Notes: generated from the letters alone by a model not told the origin. Positions 8,073 to 13,984 are shown, numbered from the stretch's first letter. The stretch: 14,362 bases of DNA from an uncultured bacterium (GCA_905216055.1 CAJMSH010000018.1:1-14362); one strand, 5' to 3'. Made by a program: numbers and translations.

Positions 8073-8074
8073 TA
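8057..8074. promoter_or_regulatory. Inverted repeat covering both opposed -35 boxes (operator candidate)
   Basis: TATTGC (8057-8062) and GCAATA (8069-8074) are perfect inverted 6-mers separated by 6 bp. They overlap the -35 boxes of the late promoter and of the ATPase promoter. A single dimeric regulator bound here could control both. No regulator gene is identified. Confidence 0.55.
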
Positions 8075-8087
8075 TTTATGTTATAAT
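8059..8087 (+). promoter_or_regulatory. Promoter for the packaging ATPase
   Basis: On the plus strand: -35 TTGCTA (8059-8064), 17-nt spacer ending TGT (extended -10), -10 TATAAT (8082-8087). A start near 8094 leaves a leader of about 38 nt before ATG 8132. Confidence 0.7.
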
Positions 8088-8131
8088 AATAAGGAAGAAA
8101 TTACAATATTAAAAGGAAAAGGTACAACAAT

Positions 8132-9193
8132 ATGAAAAATAATTATTATGATGGTACTAAATTATTATCAATGAAAGACTTAAATGGTAAAACTCCTGAG
8201 TTGTTTTTATGTACTACAAATAGAACTGGTGGTAAAACAACCTATTTTGGAAGATTAGTTGTAAACAGGTTTATAAAGCAGGGTAAAAAATTTGCACTTC
8301 TTTATAGATATAATTATGAACTTGACGATGTGGCAGATAAATTCTTTAAAGACTTAAAAGGGTTGTTCTTTAGTGGGTTAGAAATGACTAGTAAAAGAAG
8401 AGCAAGTGGTATATTCCATGAGTTATTTTTAATTAAGAACCATGATGAAGAAACAGCAGAAAGTTGTGGGTATGCTATTTCATTAAATAGTGCAGACCAG
8501 TTGAAAAAATATTCACATCTATTTAGTGATGTAGATTGTATTTTATTTGATGAATTTCAAAGTGAAACTAATCATTATTGTAGTGATGAAATAAGAAAAT
8601 TTTTAAGTATACATACTTCTATTGCTAGAGGTAAAGGTGAACAAGTAAGATATGTTCCAGTATATATGCTTGGTAATCAAGTTAGTATTATCAACCCATA
8701 CTATAATGAACTGGGTATTAGTAGTAGATTAAATAAAGACACAAACTTTTTAAGGGGTGACGGTTTTATACTTGAAAATGGTTTTATAGAAACAGCAAGT
8801 GTAGCACAAAAAGAAAGTGGTGTAAATAGAGCATTTAAAAACAATCAATATGTTGCATATAGTAGTGAAAATGTTTACTTAAATGATAACTTAGCATTTA
8901 TAGATACACCACAAAATTGTAATAGCAGGTATCTTGCTACCATTCGATACTGTGGAAATGATTTTGCTATTAGAGAATATAAGGACATAGGTATTTTATA
9001 TTGTGATGACCACGCTGATAAATCTTTCCCTAACAAAATTAGTGTTACAACGGATGACCACAATATTAATTATGTAATGTTAAAGAATAATGATATGTTT
9101 ATTACAAATCTTAGATATTTTTTTGAACATGGTGCTTTTAGATTTAAAGATTTAAAAAGTAAAGAAGCCTTGTTAAAATGTATTTCATATTAG
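8132..9193 (+). CDS. DNA packaging (encapsidation) ATPase, phi29 gp16-like
   Basis: This 353-residue protein is about the size of phi29 gp16 (332). It starts MKNNYYDGTKLLSMKDLNGK and has a Walker A-like TNRTGGKTT at residues 29-37 (Lys35). A Walker B segment, CILFDEF, lies at 136-142 (Asp140, Glu141). YAISLNSADQLKKYSHLF at 114-131 just before Walker B is typical of this FtsK/HerA-like packaging ATPase group. The enzyme drives DNA into the prohead; in phi29 it works on a ring of pRNA bound to the portal. It is the only plus-strand gene here, with its own promoter in the divergent region. A structured RNA candidate follows 8 nt after its stop. Confidence 0.95.
   Translation: MKNNYYDGTKLLSMKDLNGKTPELFLCTTNRTGGKTTYFGRLVVNRFIKQGKKFALLYRYNYELDDVADKFFKDLKGLFFSGLEMTSKRRASGIFHELFLIKNHDEETAESCGYAISLNSADQLKKYSHLFSDVDCILFDEFQSETNHYCSDEIRKFLSIHTSIARGKGEQVRYVPVYMLGNQVSIINPYYNELGISSRLNKDTNFLRGDGFILENGFIETASVAQKESGVNRAFKNNQYVAYSSENVYLNDNLAFIDTPQNCNSRYLATIRYCGNDFAIREYKDIGILYCDDHADKSFPNKISVTTDDHNINYVMLKNNDMFITNLRYFFEHGAFRFKDLKSKEALLKCISY
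9151..9179 (+). promoter_or_regulatory. Possible promoter inside the ATPase 3' end
   Basis: TTTAAA (9151-9156), 17-nt spacer, TAAAAT (9174-9179) on the plus strand. A start near 9186 would give an RNA beginning about 15 nt before the structured element. The region is very AT-rich, so a chance match is quite possible. Read-through from the ATPase promoter would serve as well. Confidence 0.3.
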
Positions 9194-9200
9194 GTATCTG

Positions 9201-9295
9201 CATTTGTATATTCTTCTGAACAATGTGGATAGCACACTTGGAATATAGTGCCATATTGTTTGTCGGTTTCGCTGACCGCTTTTGAATTGCAAATG
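9201..9295 (+). ncRNA. Structured RNA, three-way junction; candidate packaging RNA (pRNA analogue)
   Basis: Folded by eye on the plus strand. The closing helix pairs 9201-9213 with 9284-9295 (12 pairs, one U bulge at 9209). Arm 1 pairs 9219-9228 with 9251-9260 (10 pairs), then a 4-nt bulge, then CAC 9233-9235 with GTG 9248-9250, and a 12-nt loop. Arm 2 pairs 9262-9266 with 9272-9276 with a 5-nt loop. A T-rich single strand (9280-9283) lies at the junction. At least three pairs are G-U on this strand and would be A-C on the other, which fixes the orientation. The plan of outer helix, 42-nt first arm and 15-nt second arm matches the phi29 pRNA prohead-binding domain (known family knowledge). 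Loop GGAA 9240-9243 could pair with loop TTTC 9267-9270, the sort of contact that links pRNAs into a ring. A plain 3' UTR structure is the alternative. Confidence 0.6.
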
Positions 9296-9312
9296 TTATA
9301 GATATAAAAAGT

Positions 9313-9345
9313 AAGAGCAGGATACAACTTAGTTGCCCTGCTCTT
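9313..9345. terminator. Strong hairpin terminator between convergent transcripts
   Basis: A 9-bp perfect stem (AAGAGCAGG with CCTGCTCTT) encloses a second paired segment, CAAC/GTTG. On the minus strand it is followed by ACTTTTT, a good intrinsic terminator for the polymerase/early operon. On the plus strand CTTAATTT follows, so it can also end the ATPase plus RNA transcript, though less strongly. Confidence 0.85.
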
Positions 9346-9351
9346 CTTAAT

Positions 9352-9465
9352 TTAGTACCATTCTTCTTTTAAACATATATCTTTATATTCACAAAATAAA
9401 CAGCAATGCCTACAATTTCTTTTTATCCATTTCATGTATAATAATCTTATAATTCTTTTTATCAT
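9352..9465 (-). CDS. Cys-rich 37-aa microprotein
   Basis: ATG at 9465 is preceded by GAGGT 7 nt upstream, overlapping the polymerase stop codon. The product starts MIKRIIRLLYMKWIKRN and continues with CRHCCLFC and EYKDIC before ending EEWY. It has a strongly basic N-terminal half and five cysteines (18, 21, 22, 25, 31), including CxxCCxxC, which could bind zinc. The gene ends only 7 nt before the terminator hairpin, so it is the last gene of the early operon. I do not recognise a family. The good ribosome binding site and tight operon fit support a real gene; a nucleic-acid-binding or regulatory role is a guess. Confidence 0.6.
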   Translation of the reverse strand: MIKRIIRLLYMKWIKRNCRHCCLFCEYKDICLKEEWY

Positions 9466-9470
9466 ATTTG

Positions 9471-11423
9471 TTACCTCATTTCATAAGTTGTGTCAACTAA
9501 TAGTACTCCACCACGTATTCTTTTTGGCATTAATTTTCCAGGAATTTTTAAACCTATTTTGAAGTCCATCAATGTTCTTTTTGTTTTCAAGAATTTTAGT
9601 TCATCCTCTGTATATTTATCATCTTCTTTTGGTTCATATCCTAACATTGAAGTTACAAATAAATCTTTACATTTTTGTGGCATACCTGCACACTTAACAT
9701 TGTAATAAGGGTTATCAATAGGCTCTAAATCTTCGTGCGTAACGTGTTCAATGTATGTTTTCTGTCTAGTGAAAATAGCTTCATCCCAACAAGCTTCTAA
9801 TTTCCAACAACAGAAGTTTTTATCATGTACTTTTATTCCTACAATTTCTTCTGGTTTTAAGTCACAATGTATACTATCTGTGTCAGCATATATAAACCCT
9901 CTGTTGTTCTTACCATGATAATTTTTCTGTGCGGCTCTTATTGTAAAATTTCTAGCATAAGATGTAATGGCTGAACCAACAGCTATAAACCCAGCTTGTT
10001 TGTCATTAGCAGGTACGGAAATAAATCCAAGTGCTTTGTTTTCTTTTACAATAGCTACTTTAAAAGAACTATCTTCACTACTTGCCATTTTACCATACAA
10101 ATTATTTAAGAAAAGTTTTGCTAATTCTCTTAATGCACCTTTGCTTTCAAGTTTAATCTTTTTATACTTTTCCATGTACTCGTCAAATATACCAGTTGCA
10201 GTAAAGAAATAACACCCATCTATTATTTCAAAATCTACTAATTCATAGTGTTCTTTCATTAAAATAAAATCTGTCATTGTTAATGTTAATTCAACCCTTG
10301 TATCGTGTAGATTTCCTGCTTTATCGTAATAATGGTCATAATATTTGTCGGTCTTTTTATCGTACACATCTGAACTTTCTAATGCTTCTGTTCCTTTGTA
10401 TAAATAGTTGCCTTTTATTTGTATAAATGGTAAATAGTTTGGTTTTAAATAAAATCGTGTTTTAATTCTCACAAAGTAGTACCTATTATTTTTTAATGCT
10501 TCATCAGGTATAAAGTTACCTATCCAAAACTTAGGTTTTCCAACTGGATAAGCGTTTCCACTTTCACTTGACATCATACTTGGGTACAAAGAATTTACAT
10601 CTGCTGTTGTGCCATTTGTTTTAATTTGATTTTCTTTACCCTTTACTAAATAGCACCAACCACCTTTGTAAGATTTTCTTATCCATGCATCTGCGGTTGT
10701 GTATTTATGTTTTGATGTATCTAACAAATAGTCTGTTAAACTTGGAAAAAGAGTTTCGTAATCTTCTTTACCCATTATCTTTTTATACTCTTCCAAACAA
10801 CATGAACCTATTGTTAATTTGTTATGCCCCTCTGTGAACATTATTTCTAATGCTTCTTTTACAACAAGTACGTCATTTGCAATGTATTCTTTTTCTTTTT
10901 CTGTTATATTACATCCTGCATATCTGAAACCAGTGTATTCCATGTCAAGTTTTTTATGCTTTGTACCAAAAGATTGTCCTATTCTTCTAACACTAAATGG
11001 TAATAATTTTAAGCTATCTCTTATTTCAATAAAATGATTATTTACTTTAATAATTATAGTATACCATTGTCCCTTATCTGATATTGAATATTTAAAAGAA
11101 TTGTTAGGCATTTCTTTTTCTTTTAACCATTCGACTTCAGTTTCTTGTTCGTTTAGTGGGGTATAGGCTTGTTTAAAACCTAAGTCCACTAGCAGATAAG
11201 ACAACCAAAAAGCACCATCAAACTTTAAGTTATGATAATAAGCACAAATATTTGTGTCTAATGATTTGAAATAATCGAATTGTTCTTCTATACTATGAAA
11301 AATTTTTACATCTTCTGTAAACAGTTCTACACTTGCACTAGCCCAAACTTCTGTATTAACTTGACCCTTGTAAACTGTGGTTTCAAAGTCACACATAAAA
11401 TAGCGGAACTTTTTAACTTTCAA
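9471..11423 (-). CDS. Protein-primed family B DNA polymerase, phi29 gp2-like
   Basis: Replicates the phage genome from a protein primer. With TTG at 11423 as start the protein is 650 residues (phi29 575). An AGGGGGT site (11431-11437) lies 8 nt before that TTG. The upstream in-frame GTG at 11432 falls inside the site and cannot be the start. Exonuclease motifs: DFET (12-15), HNLKFDG (64-70) and YIAND (180-184). The YKGG linker motif is at 252-255. Polymerase motif A is DVNSLYPS (275-282), motif B LNNLYGK (439-445), motif C YADTDS (512-517), and KTY (555-557) is the KxY motif. Residues between A and B include the extra TPR1/TPR2 region typical of protein-primed enzymes. It follows the terminal protein gene by 12 nt. 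Confidence 0.96.
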   Translation of the reverse strand: MKVKKFRYFMCDFETTVYKGQVNTEVWASASVELFTEDVKIFHSIEEQFDYFKSLDTNICAYYHNLKFDGAFWLSYLLVDLGFKQAYTPLNEQETEVEWLKEKEMPNNSFKYSISDKGQWYTIIIKVNNHFIEIRDSLKLLPFSVRRIGQSFGTKHKKLDMEYTGFRYAGCNITEKEKEYIANDVLVVKEALEIMFTEGHNKLTIGSCCLEEYKKIMGKEDYETLFPSLTDYLLDTSKHKYTTADAWIRKSYKGGWCYLVKGKENQIKTNGTTADVNSLYPSMMSSESGNAYPVGKPKFWIGNFIPDEALKNNRYYFVRIKTRFYLKPNYLPFIQIKGNYLYKGTEALESSDVYDKKTDKYYDHYYDKAGNLHDTRVELTLTMTDFILMKEHYELVDFEIIDGCYFFTATGIFDEYMEKYKKIKLESKGALRELAKLFLNNLYGKMASSEDSSFKVAIVKENKALGFISVPANDKQAGFIAVGSAITSYARNFTIRAAQKNYHGKNNRGFIYADTDSIHCDLKPEEIVGIKVHDKNFCCWKLEACWDEAIFTRQKTYIEHVTHEDLEPIDNPYYNVKCAGMPQKCKDLFVTSMLGYEPKEDDKYTEDELKFLKTKRTLMDFKIGLKIPGKLMPKRIRGGVLLVDTTYEMR

Positions 11424-11435
11424 TTTACACACCCC

Positions 11436-12113
11436 CTATGAATTATAGTATTCTGTCATCATAGATAAATTTTCAGCTTGCGACATTGATAAAGATTGCA
11501 TATTTAAAATTCTACCTAATGACACAAATGAAGCTGAAACTTGTTCAGCATCGCTATCATAAGAAATAACATTTAATAGTTCAGCAATTTCACTTTCATG
11601 TTCTTCAAGATAATGTTCATATTCTATTATATTATCCCCAAATGTGGTTACGTTATCTTCAAATATAGATAACAATTCATTTTTTCTATTCTCAATAGGA
11701 ATTGGCGGTTTTGCTTCTCTAGTTAGTTCCGATATTCTATCCCTAATTGTATCAATAATACTAATTGTAGGATAATATCTAGGTACGCTAGGCATACTTA
11801 TTTTCTTGTGTCTTTTTCTTGTTTCTTTTGCTTTCTTTATTGCTTCTTGTTTTACTTCTTGTTTTCTTTGTTCAGCAGGAACTATTTCACCAGTTTCTTG
11901 ATAGACAAATTCTGCATTTTTGTATAACTGTTTTGGTTTTATTTTTTGAATTTTTTCTAACTGTTTCTTTGTAACTCTTTTTGGTAAATCTGGTACAATA
12001 TCTTCTGGAAAAATGTACCCTTGTTTTTCTGCCCTGCGAACAGCTTGTAGTAATCTTCTTCTCTCTTTTTGATATGCTTTTTGGTTCTCTGTTTGCTTCT
12101 TTCTCTTTGCCAT
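11436..12113 (-). CDS. Putative terminal protein (replication primer), phi29 gp3 position
   Basis: A 225-residue protein directly upstream of the polymerase, where phi29-like phages encode the terminal protein (266 aa in phi29). The N-terminal half is very basic: MAKRKKQTENQKAYQKERRR, then AVRRAEKQGYIFP, LPKRVTKKQLEKIQKIKPKQ and a second basic patch KKAKETRKRHKKI. This suits non-specific DNA binding by the terminal-protein N-domain. The C-terminal half is acidic and helical with several Ser, Thr and Tyr that could carry the first nucleotide; I cannot say which. The family is recognised from phage neighbours rather than from a clear motif, so the function rests mainly on synteny and charge. 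ATG 12113 has a GGGGT site 8 nt upstream. Confidence 0.7.
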   Translation of the reverse strand: MAKRKKQTENQKAYQKERRRLLQAVRRAEKQGYIFPEDIVPDLPKRVTKKQLEKIQKIKPKQLYKNAEFVYQETGEIVPAEQRKQEVKQEAIKKAKETRKRHKKISMPSVPRYYPTISIIDTIRDRISELTREAKPPIPIENRKNELLSIFEDNVTTFGDNIIEYEHYLEEHESEIAELLNVISYDSDAEQVSASFVSLGRILNMQSLSMSQAENLSMMTEYYNS

Positions 12114-12140
12114 AAATTGTACCCCATTTCTTAAAAATTA

Positions 12141-12170
12141 AAGCCCCTAGGTTACTATACCTAGAGGCTT
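12141..12170 (-). terminator. Hairpin terminator/attenuator upstream of terminal protein gene
   Basis: A 12-bp stem (one G-U pair on the minus strand) with a 6-nt loop is followed on the minus strand by TTAATTTTTAAG. It lies between the SSB-like gene and the terminal protein gene, with no clear new promoter between. It probably limits, not stops, transcription into terminal protein and polymerase. A related CTAGG-type hairpin (12174-12193) precedes it. Confidence 0.75.
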
Positions 12171-12188
12171 GTCCTAGGATATAATTAC

Positions 12189-12563
12189 CTAGATAATTGA
12201 ACAAGTAAGGAATTTCTTTCCTTTGTAGTTTTTACTGTCAAGTTTGTATGCTTTGATTGACCAAGCTTCTTCTTCGCCCTGCATTTCATCATAAATGTCC
12301 ATGAATGAACTCCAAAAACTTGCTGAACCAGTAACATATTTATCACCATTCTTGTCGATAATGACGTAATTTTCATAATCAACATTGTCAGATTTTTCGT
12401 TGTGAATTGATAAAACAGCATAATCAACTGGTTCAATGATAACAGCATTTTCGTCACAAGCTGTGTCAAGTTTGATTGCATCAGAAGTATCTTTTAATGC
12501 AATTCTCTGTTTTGCTGTTAATTCTCTACTTGTTTCCTTAATTTCTACTGAATAACCTGTCAT
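12189..12563 (-). CDS. Putative single-stranded DNA-binding protein (phi29 p5-like position and size)
   Basis: This 124-residue protein equals phi29 p5 (SSB) in length and lies upstream of the terminal protein and polymerase genes, as gene 5 does. It begins MTGYSVEIKETSRELTAKQR and contains AVLSIHNEKSDNVDYENYVI, then GSASFWSSFMDIYDEMQGEE, and ends FLTCSII. The mix of beta-strand-like segments, aromatic residues and an acidic patch suits an OB-fold type SSB, but no diagnostic motif is visible. The family seems widespread in related phages by my recollection. ATG 12563 has an AAAGGAG site. The function is inferred from synteny and length. Confidence 0.6.
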   Translation of the reverse strand: MTGYSVEIKETSRELTAKQRIALKDTSDAIKLDTACDENAVIIEPVDYAVLSIHNEKSDNVDYENYVIIDKNGDKYVTGSASFWSSFMDIYDEMQGEEEAWSIKAYKLDSKNYKGKKFLTCSII

Positions 12564-12587
12564 AATTTTGTTCTCCTTTTCCTATTC

Positions 12588-12917
12588 TTACTGTTCTGTT
12601 TCTTCTGTTTCTGTTTCTTCTGTTTCTGCTTCAAGTTCTTTTCTTGTAGCAGGGTCAAGAATTGTCGCATTTGTGATGAAGTCCTGCTCTGTCATTCCGT
12701 ACAAAGTATCAACTTCTTCCTTGTCAACAATATGTACTGCTTTAACTTCATCAGTGTTTACAACTTCTTCAACTTTTTTGAGTAACTTCTTTTCATCCTT
12801 GTATGTACGAGGAAGTGTTACAACTTTGTTGAATGGTTCTGCACTTTTAATATCAAGGCAGAGTACATTGACCTTTGTTGTTACGATTGTTCTTGTTACC
12901 ATTGGTTTTCTTGCCAT
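12588..12917 (-). CDS. Small early protein with acidic Glu/Thr tail (possible p6-type DNA-binding protein)
   Basis: The start chosen is ATG 12917 (MARKPMVTRTIVTTKVNVLC), because AGGAG at 12926-12930 lies 8 nt upstream. The ATG six codons earlier (12935) overlaps that site. The product is 109 residues. A basic Arg/Thr/Lys N-terminus is followed by PFNKVVTLPRTYKDEKKLLK and AVHIVDKEEVDTLYGMTEQD. It ends in a Glu/Thr repeat (ETEETETEETEQ). It is the first gene after a good early promoter and lies just before the SSB-like gene. phi29 has the 104-aa histone-like p6 in the same block, so a replication-organising DNA-binding role is possible but unproven. The family is common in gut Firmicutes phages by my recollection. 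Confidence 0.75.
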   Translation of the reverse strand: MARKPMVTRTIVTTKVNVLCLDIKSAEPFNKVVTLPRTYKDEKKLLKKVEEVVNTDEVKAVHIVDKEEVDTLYGMTEQDFITNATILDPATRKELEAETEETETEETEQ

Positions 12918-12957
12918 TTTTGGTACTCCTTTCATTCTTAGGTTTATTTGGTTGCTA

Positions 12958-13056
12958 GTACAAAGATTTTAATTCTTTGTACGAATGGTGTGGTACGCAA
13001 TGAACGTACAATAGGACTTGTCCTACACACCAGTTGAACATGGGGTTGTTCGGCTG
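12958..13056. promoter_or_regulatory. Structured leader region (two hairpins flanking a three-way junction)
   Basis: Hairpin 1 is GTACAAAGA (12958-12966) with TCTTTGTAC (12974-12982). The three-way junction has closing helix TGGTGTG (12986-12992) with CACACCA (13026-13032), arm GTACG/CGTAC (12993-13009) and arm AGGA/TCCT (13013-13024). Hairpin 3 pairs 13031-13040 with 13047-13056 and is followed by TTTT on the plus strand. Two G-U pairs in hairpin 3 favour the plus strand; all other pairs work on both. On the minus strand it would be the 5' leader of the 12917 gene. It may be a regulatory leader or a separate plus-strand RNA. Confidence 0.5.
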
Positions 13057-13083
13057 TTTTAGATATCTGTTTACTACTCTTTA

Positions 13084-13112
13084 ATAGTACCATATTATAG
13101 GTACATTGTCAA
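13084..13112 (-). promoter_or_regulatory. Early promoter upstream of the 12917 gene
   Basis: On the minus strand: perfect -35 TTGACA (13107-13112), 17-nt spacer ending TGG (extended -10), -10 TACTAT (13084-13089). Predicted start about 13077, giving a leader of about 160 nt that contains the structured region. It would drive the DNA-binding, SSB-like, terminal protein and polymerase genes. Confidence 0.65.
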
Positions 13113-13146
13113 TATTTAATTGTGAATTTTGATGAAAAAATTTTAT

Positions 13147-13176
13147 TGTGGATAACTTTGTTGATAATGTGGATAA
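13147..13176 (+). promoter_or_regulatory. Cluster of three DnaA-box-like 9-mers
   Basis: TGTGGATAA occurs at 13147-13155 and 13168-13176; each is the exact complement of the TTATCCACA DnaA box. TGTTGATAA (one mismatch) lies between at 13159-13167. The two exact copies extend to an 11-bp direct repeat with 21-bp spacing, two helical turns. They sit 70-100 bp upstream of the predicted start of the early promoter. Confidence 0.6.
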
Positions 13177-13308
13177 CTATGCAACTTCTCTAAAATAAAG
13201 TTTGTAATTTTCCACTTTGAACTCAAAACCATAACAAAGTGCATCATCAATAATTTTCAATACTTCTGTTATATTGTCTGATATTCCAGTATTAAATTCT
13301 TGCCACAT
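13177..13308 (-). CDS. Small early protein, 43 aa, unknown
   Basis: ATG at 13308 is preceded by GAGGTG, which overlaps the TGA stop of the upstream small gene, so translation is likely coupled. The product starts MWQEFNTGISDNITEVLKII, continues DDALCYGFEFK and ends LYFREVA. It is mildly acidic with no membrane helix, signal peptide or motif. The stop codon abuts the DnaA-box-like cluster. I do not recognise a family. Good ribosome binding site, start-stop overlap and early-operon position support it as real. Confidence 0.6.
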   Translation of the reverse strand: MWQEFNTGISDNITEVLKIIDDALCYGFEFKVENYKLYFREVA

Positions 13309-13317
13309 ATTAACACC

Positions 13318-13518
13318 TCATTTAATTGTAAAGAATAACATTATCATTAATAAGTCTGTCAATTTAGTTTCCACCCATTTCTGTTCACTAGGGAAGTATT
13401 GGATAAGTACTTTTAAATATCCCACAGCTTCTGCACATAATAAGGGGTTGCGTGATACCTTTTCAAATGGGTATTTTTGTTCATAGATTTCCTTATTTGT
13501 TTTGCTTCTTTCTTCCAT
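13318..13518 (-). CDS. Small early protein, 66 aa, unknown
   Basis: The frame begins at ATG 13518 (MEERSKTNKEIYEQKYPFEK) and ends with the hydrophobic LTDLLMIMLFFTIK. The first half is charged. A GGGAG sequence lies upstream at a rather long spacing (about 12 nt). A single short C-terminal membrane-associating segment is possible (LLMIMLFF). The gene lies between the hairpin at the end of the first early gene and the 43-aa gene, all in one direction. No family is recognised. Small non-conserved host-takeover proteins are typical of such early positions (inference). Confidence 0.55.
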   Translation of the reverse strand: MEERSKTNKEIYEQKYPFEKVSRNPLLCAEAVGYLKVLIQYFPSEQKWVETKLTDLLMIMLFFTIK

Positions 13519-13568
13519 GTTTTTTTGTTTCTCCCTTTGTTATTTAATATTCCACAGTATTGTGGTAA

Positions 13569-13611
13569 AACCCTTGCAGGGAGTTGCACCCTGCTGTGTG
13601 CTACTAGGGTT
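13569..13611 (-). terminator. Nested hairpin at the end of the first early gene (attenuator)
   Basis: An inner 6-bp stem GCAGGG/CCCTGC (13576-13594) sits inside an outer stem AACCCT/AGGGTT (13569-13574 with 13606-13611). The outer stem includes part of the stop codon of the 13900 gene. On the minus strand it is followed by TTTTACC, a short U run, so termination is probably partial. A small CCACA/TGTGG hairpin follows at 13552-13565. Confidence 0.6.
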
Positions 13612-13900
13612 ATCTGTCAAGCCAAACTAGATAAGAGTTGTCTTTTGTTTCAATTCGCATAATATTTTCACCATCTTTTATTGCTAACCAACTACAAGTA
13701 AAGCCAAAAGTGTTTGCGTTTCCAACTCCAAAAGCGGTAGATTGATTATCGTTTGCGTATTGTTCCCAATACCAATCAAAAGCTTTTTGCTTTGCATAAG
13801 ACCAACTATCGTAAATATTGTGTAATGAACTCCAACAACATCTTTCACCCATTGAAATGAGTGCTTGACCTCTTTTTGTGCTTGCTTTATATTCTCTCAT
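13610..13900 (-). CDS. First early gene, 96-aa protein of unknown function
   Basis: The start chosen is ATG 13900 (MREYKASTKRGQALISMGER), with GAGG 8-9 nt upstream. An ATG further up at 13990 would place the coding region through the leader hairpins and is unlikely. The middle is rich in aromatic residues: CCWSSLHNIYDSWSYAKQKA, then FDWYWEQYAND. The C-terminal half looks beta-rich (NTFGFTCSWLAI, then MRIETKDNSYLVWLDR). Similar small proteins, ending IETxxNSYLV, occur in other Firmicutes phages by my recollection, without known function. It is the gene nearest the promoter array and so probably the first expressed. Confidence 0.7.
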   Translation of the reverse strand: MREYKASTKRGQALISMGERCCWSSLHNIYDSWSYAKQKAFDWYWEQYANDNQSTAFGVGNANTFGFTCSWLAIKDGENIMRIETKDNSYLVWLDR

Positions 13901-13928
13901 AAATATTACCTCTTTTCTATAAAATTTG

Positions 13929-13984
13929 TACTCTTTTGAGTAAAGGTCTACTTGCCTTGAAGCTACAACTAAATCGGTAGACCT
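13929..13984 (-). promoter_or_regulatory. Leader hairpins upstream of the first early gene
   Basis: AGGTCTAC (13944-13951) and GTAGACCT (13977-13984) form a perfect 8-bp stem with a 25-nt loop. TACTC/GAGTA (13929-13942) forms a second 5-bp stem with a 4-nt loop. Both lie in the transcript leader between the promoters and the ribosome binding site of the 13900 gene. They may affect mRNA stability or be a protein-binding site. Confidence 0.5.

Noticed and set aside
7878..8135. Plus-strand 85-aa frame across the divergent promoter region
   Set aside because: Antisense to the holin gene and crossing both promoters; its ATG has no ribosome binding site.
11887..12481. Overlapping minus frames inside the terminal protein and SSB-like genes
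   Set aside because: Out-of-frame shadows without ribosome binding sites and with atypical composition.
12568..12972. Plus-strand frame of 134 aa
   Set aside because: Ser/Thr/Phe-rich product antisense to a better-supported minus gene, without a ribosome binding site; it also runs into the structured leader.
12986..13032. The second three-way junction as the pRNA
   Set aside because: Its arms are only 17 and 12 nt and it has no long closing helix; the element after the ATPase fits pRNA size and order much better.
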